DNA of 64,000 nucleotides from UMGS172 sp045636945 (GTDB lineage: Bacteria; Bacillota; Clostridia; Oscillospirales; Acutalibacteraceae): assembly GCA_045636945.1 (NCBI GenBank), contig JAZTYO010000014.1, forward strand, positions 1-64,000. The letters run 5' to 3'. Below the pieces are notes generated by a model that ran no database searches, had not been told where the DNA came from, and was given only the letters and a program-made list of their open reading frames with translations. Below, one piece after another: positions 59,497 to 64,000 of this stretch. The stretch's first letter is position 1. Each line of letters opens with the position of its first letter. The position numbers were made by a program, and so were the translations under genes.

Positions 59497-60462
59497 ATGA
59501 GTTCGCCATATTCGGTTTCATTAGCAAAAATCATTAAAAACTTTCCGCTTGAGGTAGTGTCGTTACCTGCAGAACCTGAAGATATTTATATATCCAACGT
59601 GGAGGTTAACCGACCGGGTCTTCAGCTTTGCGGATTTTACGAGTATTTTGACAGCGGACGAATTCAGGTCATCGGCAAAAGTGAGGAAGGCTACTTGAGT
59701 GAGTTTTCCGAGGAAGAGTATAAGGTGAGAGTTTTCAAATTCTTTGAACATAAGCCTTCAATGGTCATTATTTCACGAAATCTTCCTGTTACAGATATTA
59801 TGAAGGCCGCCGCTGAGGAGTACAAGGTGCCATTGCTTCGCACTTCTGATACAACCTCGGGGTTTATGGCTTCGCTTATCTCGTTCCTTAACGTTGAGTT
59901 GGCACCAAGAGTTACCCGTCACGGCGTTTTGGTTGAGGTTTACGGCGAAGGTTTGCTTATTCTTGGTGAAAGCGGTGTAGGTAAAAGTGAGACTGCAATC
60001 GAGCTTGTCAAACGAGGACACCGTCTTATCGCCGACGATGCCGTTGAGGTTCGTAAGGTTTCCTCCAGGTCGTTGGTTGGCTCGGCACCCGAAAACATCC
60101 GTCATTTTATCGAGCTTCGCGGAATAGGTATTATAAATGCACGCCGAATCTTCGGTGTCGGTGCTGTTAATCTGACCTCGAAAATTGACCTTGTTATTAA
60201 TCTTGAACAATGGCAGCCCGATAAGGTTTATGACCGAATGGGTCTTGACGAGCAGACTGCCGACATACTTGACATTAAGGTTCCCTCGGTTACTATCCCT
60301 GTAAAACCCGGTCGAAACCTTGCGGTTATTATTGAGGTTGCCGCTATGAACAACCGTCAGAAAAAGATGGGCTATAATGCGGCTTATGAGTTACTTAAAC
60401 GTCTTGGTATGACCGAGGATGTTCCCGAGGATGCCAACAAAGACGGTGACGTATTTTTCTAA
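59497..60462 (+). CDS. hprK: HPr kinase/phosphorylase
   Basis: A 321-residue bifunctional enzyme that phosphorylates HPr on Ser46 and reverses it. GEGLLILGESGVGKSETAIEL is the Walker A; RLIADDAVEVR and the signature IELRGIGIINARRIFG, then NRQKKMGYNAAYELL, are all present. It is the master sensor of carbon catabolite repression, so the cell has a PTS. AAAAGGAGG precedes ATG. First gene of the hprK-glk-murB-rapZ-whiA block. Confidence 0.96.
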   Translation: MSSPYSVSLAKIIKNFPLEVVSLPAEPEDIYISNVEVNRPGLQLCGFYEYFDSGRIQVIGKSEEGYLSEFSEEEYKVRVFKFFEHKPSMVIISRNLPVTDIMKAAAEEYKVPLLRTSDTTSGFMASLISFLNVELAPRVTRHGVLVEVYGEGLLILGESGVGKSETAIELVKRGHRLIADDAVEVRKVSSRSLVGSAPENIRHFIELRGIGIINARRIFGVGAVNLTSKIDLVINLEQWQPDKVYDRMGLDEQTADILDIKVPSVTIPVKPGRNLAVIIEVAAMNNRQKKMGYNAAYELLKRLGMTEDVPEDANKDGDVFF

Positions 60463-60500
60463 AACATAAATAAATTTTAAAAACAAAGGAGTAAATTATT

Positions 60501-61454
60501 ATGTATTATCTTGGTATAGATCTCGGAGGAACCAACATTGCAGCAGCAGTTGTTGACGAAAGCTTTAAAATTATCAGCGAGGGCAAGGTTAAGACCAACT
60601 GCCCCAGACCTGCCGAGGAAATTGCTGACAGCATTTATGAAGCCGGTATGATGGCTATTAAGAATGCAGGTCTTACCCTCGATGATATTGCAGAGGTTGG
60701 CGTTGGATGTCCCGGTAGTGTTAATACTAAAACCGGTATAATTTGCTATTCCAACAACCTTGGCTTTGTGAACGCACCTATCGGTCAGATGCTTGAGGAC
60801 CGTTTTGGCCGCAAGGTTTTCCTTGAAAACGATGCCAACGCAGCCGCTTTCGGTGAAAAATTGGCAGGCGCAGGCAAGGGTGCAGATCAATTTATCGCAA
60901 TCACACTTGGCACAGGTGTTGGTGGCGGTGTTATTATCAACAACCTCATTTTGTCGGGTATGAACTCGGCAGGCGGTGAGCTTGGTCATACCGTTATCGT
61001 TAAGGACGGAGAACCCTGCTCTTGCGGACGTAAAGGCTGCTGGGAGGCTTATGCTTCGGCTACCGGACTTATCCGCCAGACTAAGGCTGCTATGGAGGCT
61101 GATAAGAACTCTAAAATGTGGCAGTTGGCAGGAAGCCTTGACAATGTAAACGGCAGAACTGCTTTTGACGGTATGCGTGCAGGTGATGAGACCGCCGAGA
61201 AGGTTGTTAAGCAGTACTGCAATTATGTTGCATGTGGTTTGACTAATATCATCAACATCTTCCAGCCGGATGTTATTTGTATCGGCGGTGGTATTTCTAA
61301 GGAGGGCGAGACACTTGTTGCTCCTATCCGCGAATATGTTGAAAGAGAAAGATACTCCAGAAATGTTGAGAAGCAGACAGTAATCAAGGCTGCTGAGCTT
61401 GGTAACGATGCAGGTATCATCGGTGCCGCATTCTTGGGCGAGATTTACAGATGA
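60501..61454 (+). CDS. glk: ROK-family glucokinase
   Basis: A 317-residue sugar kinase that makes glucose-6-phosphate. YLGIDLGGTNIAAAVVDESF is the phosphate-binding start; VFLENDANAAAFGEKL and TLGTGVGGGVIINNLI hold the catalytic Asp region; GELGHTVIVKDGEPCSCGRKGCWEAYAS has the zinc-binding CxCGxxGCxE signature of ROK kinases. AAAGGAG precedes ATG. It lies between hprK and murB, an insertion relative to the simplest order. Confidence 0.92.
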   Translation: MYYLGIDLGGTNIAAAVVDESFKIISEGKVKTNCPRPAEEIADSIYEAGMMAIKNAGLTLDDIAEVGVGCPGSVNTKTGIICYSNNLGFVNAPIGQMLEDRFGRKVFLENDANAAAFGEKLAGAGKGADQFIAITLGTGVGGGVIINNLILSGMNSAGGELGHTVIVKDGEPCSCGRKGCWEAYASATGLIRQTKAAMEADKNSKMWQLAGSLDNVNGRTAFDGMRAGDETAEKVVKQYCNYVACGLTNIINIFQPDVICIGGGISKEGETLVAPIREYVERERYSRNVEKQTVIKAAELGNDAGIIGAAFLGEIYR

Positions 61455-61464
61455 TTATATAAAC

Positions 61465-61484
61465 GGGCGATTCTTGAATCGCCC
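61465..61484. repeat. small palindromic repeat
   Basis: GGGCGATT and AATCGCCC pair around CTTG, followed by CTACA. The GGGCGATTC...GAATCGCCCCTACA form resembles short repeats scattered in Clostridial genomes. It may attenuate transcription between glk and murB but lacks a U-tract. Confidence 0.5.
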
Positions 61485-61511
61485 CTACAAAAATAAAGGT
61501 GGTGACTGTCG

Positions 61512-62408
61512 GTGAAATTGATTAACGTTATCGAAAAGGCTTGTGAATTGGGCTTAGTTGTTCGTGAAAACGAGCCTATGTCGGCGCATACCACTTTTCG
61601 CATCGGAGGTCCTGCCAAAATCTTTGTTGAGTGTAACGATACCAATAAAATCGGTGAATTGCTTACCGTTATTAAATCCGAAAACACACCTTTTTGGGTA
61701 ATCGGAAAAGGTTCAAACCTGCTTGTTTCCGATAAAGGCTTGAACGGTGTTGTGCTTTATATTTGCGATGATAAGGTTTTGGTTCAAGATAATGTTATCA
61801 CCGCAAAAGCAGGTGCAAAGTTGTCGTCGGTCTGCAATGCCGCAAAGGAAGCCTCGCTTACGGGGTTGGAGTTTGCATTTGGAATTCCCGGTGCTGTCGG
61901 TGGTGCAGTTTATATGAATGCAGGTGCCTACGGCGGCGAGATAAAGCAGTGTATCATATCTTGCACTTCAATAACGCTTGACGGTGAGATAAAGCATTAC
62001 AACGTTGATGAAATGCAGCTTGGTTATCGCACGAGTGTATTCAAGCAGAATAATGAAATTATACTTGAAGCAAAATTCTCTCTTGCACACGATAAGAAAG
62101 AGGATATTGCGGCGAGAATGGACGATTATCTCGGCAGAAGAAAAGATAAACAACCCTTGGAATTCCCAAGTGCAGGCAGTACTTTTAAGCGTCCCGAAGG
62201 CAATTTTGCAGGTGCTTTGATTGAGCAAAGCAACCTCAAAGGCTATTCAATAGGTGGGGCAGAGGTCAGCGTTAAGCACGCAGGCTTTGTTATCAATAAG
62301 GGTAACTCAACCTGCAAAGACGTTATGGGTTTGATAAAGCACATTCAAAAAACTGTTAAATCAAATTTTGGTGTCGATTTGGAAACCGAGGTTATATATT
62401 TGGAGTAA
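61512..62408 (+). CDS. murB: UDP-N-acetylenolpyruvoylglucosamine reductase
   Basis: A 298-residue flavoenzyme that completes UDP-MurNAc synthesis. HTTFRIGGPAKIFVECND, VIGKGSNLLVSDKGLNG, FAFGIPGAVGGAVYMNAGAYGGE and FPSAGSTFKRPEGNFAGALIEQ are the type II pattern; the end LETEVIYLE supplies the last Glu. The start is GTG 61512, 9 nt after AAAGGTGG. Third gene of the block. Confidence 0.96.
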   Translation: MKLINVIEKACELGLVVRENEPMSAHTTFRIGGPAKIFVECNDTNKIGELLTVIKSENTPFWVIGKGSNLLVSDKGLNGVVLYICDDKVLVQDNVITAKAGAKLSSVCNAAKEASLTGLEFAFGIPGAVGGAVYMNAGAYGGEIKQCIISCTSITLDGEIKHYNVDEMQLGYRTSVFKQNNEIILEAKFSLAHDKKEDIAARMDDYLGRRKDKQPLEFPSAGSTFKRPEGNFAGALIEQSNLKGYSIGGAEVSVKHAGFVINKGNSTCKDVMGLIKHIQKTVKSNFGVDLETEVIYLE

Positions 62409-62411
62409 ACT

Positions 62412-63272
62412 ATGGAACTTGTTATTGTCACCGGAATGTCCGGAGCAGGAAAATCGGTAGCCGCTAATGTCTTGGAGGACATTGGTTTCTACTGCATAGA
62501 TAATATGCCTCCGTCACTGATTAATCCGGTGGCGCAGCTTTCCATGCGCGGAAGCTCCGACCTTAATAAGGTTGCTATCGTTACCGATATCCGTGGTGGC
62601 AAGATGTTCCAAGAGCTTATTCCTACGTTAAAATCAATGCGCGATAGCGGTATCGAGTTTAAACTGTTGTTTCTTGATGCAAACGATGAAAAGCTCGTTA
62701 CACGTTACAAAGAAACACGACGCAGACATCCCATGTCGACCGATAATAAGGTCAGCGTTGCCGAAGCCGTAAAGCAGGAACGCGAAATGCTTGCGCCTTT
62801 AAAGGAAATGGCCGATTATATTATTGATACTACAATAACCTCTACCAGTGCCTTTAAAGAGCGTATTATGGGCATTTTCCTTGGAGATATCAACAAGGGA
62901 CTTACCGTTCAGTGTATGTCATTTGGGTTTAAATACGGTTGTGTTTCGGAAGCTGATATTGTCTTTGACGTAAGATGCCTTAAAAATCCGTTTTACGTTG
63001 AAGGTTTGCGTGCTCATACGGGATTAGAGCCTGAGGTCAGGGATTTTGTTATGGAACTGCCTGAAACCAAGGAGCTGGCAAACAGACTTTTATCGTTGAT
63101 AGATTACTCGGTTCCGTTATATTGCAAAGAGGGTAAAAGCCAGCTTGTAATAGCTATCGGATGCACGGGCGGAAAGCACCGTTCGGTTGTTTTTGCCGAG
63201 ATGATACATAAACATCTTTTGAAGCAAAACTACCGTGCGGTTATAAACCACCGTGATATAGGAAAGGAGTAA
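62412..63272 (+). CDS. rapZ: RNase adapter / nucleotide-binding protein RapZ (YvcJ)
   Basis: A 286-residue P-loop protein. IVTGMSGAGKSVAANVLEDIGFYCIDNMPPSL (part) is the Walker A region; the C-terminal domain holds FGFKYGCVSEADIVFDVRCLKNPFY (part) and IAIGCTGGKHRSVVFAE. In E. coli RapZ senses glucosamine-6-phosphate; B. subtilis YvcJ affects competence. Starts 3 nt after murB. Confidence 0.95.
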   Translation: MELVIVTGMSGAGKSVAANVLEDIGFYCIDNMPPSLINPVAQLSMRGSSDLNKVAIVTDIRGGKMFQELIPTLKSMRDSGIEFKLLFLDANDEKLVTRYKETRRRHPMSTDNKVSVAEAVKQEREMLAPLKEMADYIIDTTITSTSAFKERIMGIFLGDINKGLTVQCMSFGFKYGCVSEADIVFDVRCLKNPFYVEGLRAHTGLEPEVRDFVMELPETKELANRLLSLIDYSVPLYCKEGKSQLVIAIGCTGGKHRSVVFAEMIHKHLLKQNYRAVINHRDIGKE

Positions 63273-63274
63273 TT

Positions 63275-64000
63275 ATGCCGAAGATCTCCTTTTCAAGTAA
63301 ACTGAAAACCGAACTTTGCAAAATAAAACCGACCGGTTGTTGCAGATTAGCCGAAATGTACGGTATGCTTCTTCTCGGGCGGTCTTTTTGCAAAGAGGAT
63401 ATAAGTATCAGAACTGCAAATGTCGATACTGCTGAGATATATGCTTCGCTTCTTAAAGTGTGCTTTTCGGTACATACAATTACTGAACAAACCAACAGCT
63501 GGTATATTGTCTCGGTGCCCGGTGAGGCTGACCGTGAGAAGGTTATAAACCATTACACGGGCGGTGAATCTGATTGGATATTTAACCCCAAGCACGTCAA
63601 GAGAACCTGTTGCAGACATGCTTTTATAAGAGGTGCTTTTCTGTCGTCGGGCAGTATGAATGACCCCGAGAAGAGCTATCACCTTGAGTTTGCGGTCAAA
63701 GACCCTACGTTAAGCTTTGCTTTTGCGGCATTTTTGGAGCTTTGCGGTTTCAAACCGCACACTTCGACCCGAAGAAGTGTTACTGCACTTTATTATAACG
63801 ACAGTACCGTTATTGAGGAACTTTTAGGTACAATGGGTGCTATGGGTGTCACACTGGAACTTATGGAAACCAAAATCGTTAAGGATATGAGAAACAAGCT
63901 CAACCGTCAGACAAATTTTGAAACCTCAAACATTACAAAAACTGTCAATGCCGCAGTTGCACAAAATGAGGCAATAGCCTTTTTGGAAAAGCATAATTTA
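63275..64000 (+). CDS. whiA: DNA-binding protein WhiA (runs off the window)
   Basis: The first 242 codons of WhiA, which continues past the window edge. The N-terminal part is the LAGLIDADG-like fold (RHAFIRGAFLSSGSMNDPE, YHLEFAVKDPTLSFAFAAFL). The helix-turn-helix begins at about residue 210 (RQTNFETSNITKTVNAAVAQN). WhiA links division and development in Firmicutes. GGAAAGGAG precedes ATG, 2 nt after rapZ. Confidence 0.95.
   Translation, partial: MPKISFSSKLKTELCKIKPTGCCRLAEMYGMLLLGRSFCKEDISIRTANVDTAEIYASLLKVCFSVHTITEQTNSWYIVSVPGEADREKVINHYTGGESDWIFNPKHVKRTCCRHAFIRGAFLSSGSMNDPEKSYHLEFAVKDPTLSFAFAAFLELCGFKPHTSTRRSVTALYYNDSTVIEELLGTMGAMGVTLELMETKIVKDMRNKLNRQTNFETSNITKTVNAAVAQNEAIAFLEKHNL

Overview
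The window looks like a stretch of chromosome from an anaerobic, spore-forming member of the Clostridia, most likely Oscillospiraceae/Ruminococcaceae-like. The evidence is an alpha/beta-type small acid-soluble spore protein, a complete Rnf complex, class II (Firmicutes) galT, the hprK-murB-rapZ-whiA block, TTGACA/TATAAT promoters with 17-bp spacers and strong AGGAGG ribosome binding sites. Species cannot be named from the sequence. Most of the window is ordinary housekeeping DNA. The accessory interest lies in leader RNAs, degraded genes and a few unusual proteins.

Layout. 1-1150: the 3' end of a 23S rRNA gene with its terminator and no 5S behind it, then two gene fragments. 1.2-7.7 kb: a DeoR regulator divergent from uxaC, a PhoP/PhoR-like two-component pair, methylglyoxal synthase, pyrophosphatase, a polysaccharide deacetylase and a small acidic protein. 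7.9-13.6 kb: a WG-repeat lipoprotein with a PstS-like lipoprotein, then mgtE behind a long structured leader that carries a 27-codon uORF and a hairpin over the mgtE ribosome binding site, then galT. 13.6-15.5 kb: two genes with large internal deletions (a GH20-like hydrolase and a vWA/LPXTG surface protein). 15.5-19 kb: a 51-residue orphan peptide with a perfect promoter, a SulP transporter without STAS domain, tRNA-Ala(GGC), a MITE-like repeat, a DUF1413 protein and a PASTA lipoprotein.

19-27.3 kb: galE, a COG2509 flavoprotein, xpt, mscL with a zinc-ribbon tail, hemW-like, pduL, a membrane protein preceded by a 24-residue membrane peptide, a family 4 uracil-DNA glycosylase, and rpsF-ssb-rpsR. 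27.3-36.5 kb: a P-type ATPase whose conserved motifs are largely altered, prmA-prfB, a fucose-isomerase-fold protein, an IS3 remnant abutting a truncated BadF-type kinase/HTH gene, and malQ. 36.5-47.6 kb (minus strand): pgeF, a ComEC-like MBL lipoprotein, DUF1622, apbE, a two-repeat lipoprotein with its own strong promoter, and rnfCDGEAB followed by a NusG domain II protein and a Gx transporter. ApbE probably attaches FMN to RnfG and RnfD, and RnfG here carries two FMN-binding domains.

47.6-64 kb: SASP, ligA, rsmD-coaD with a coiled-coil protein, a canonical Ca2+/Mn2+-type P-type ATPase, and divergent from it a yybP-ykoY (Mn2+) riboswitch with its own terminator in front of a TetR-type regulator. 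Then come a zinc-phospholipase-like protein, a G5/3D cell-wall protein, comEA, ychF, and hprK-glk-murB-rapZ-whiA (whiA runs off the end). Translational starts were corrected to ribosome binding sites where the longest reading frame was clearly too long.

The strongest candidates for undescribed biology are the mgtE leader, the Mn riboswitch/TetR/P-type ATPase arrangement, the motif-poor P-type ATPase, the orphan YEKPM-type peptide, and the repeated lipoprotein beside Rnf. No CRISPR array, prophage or biosynthetic cluster was seen.
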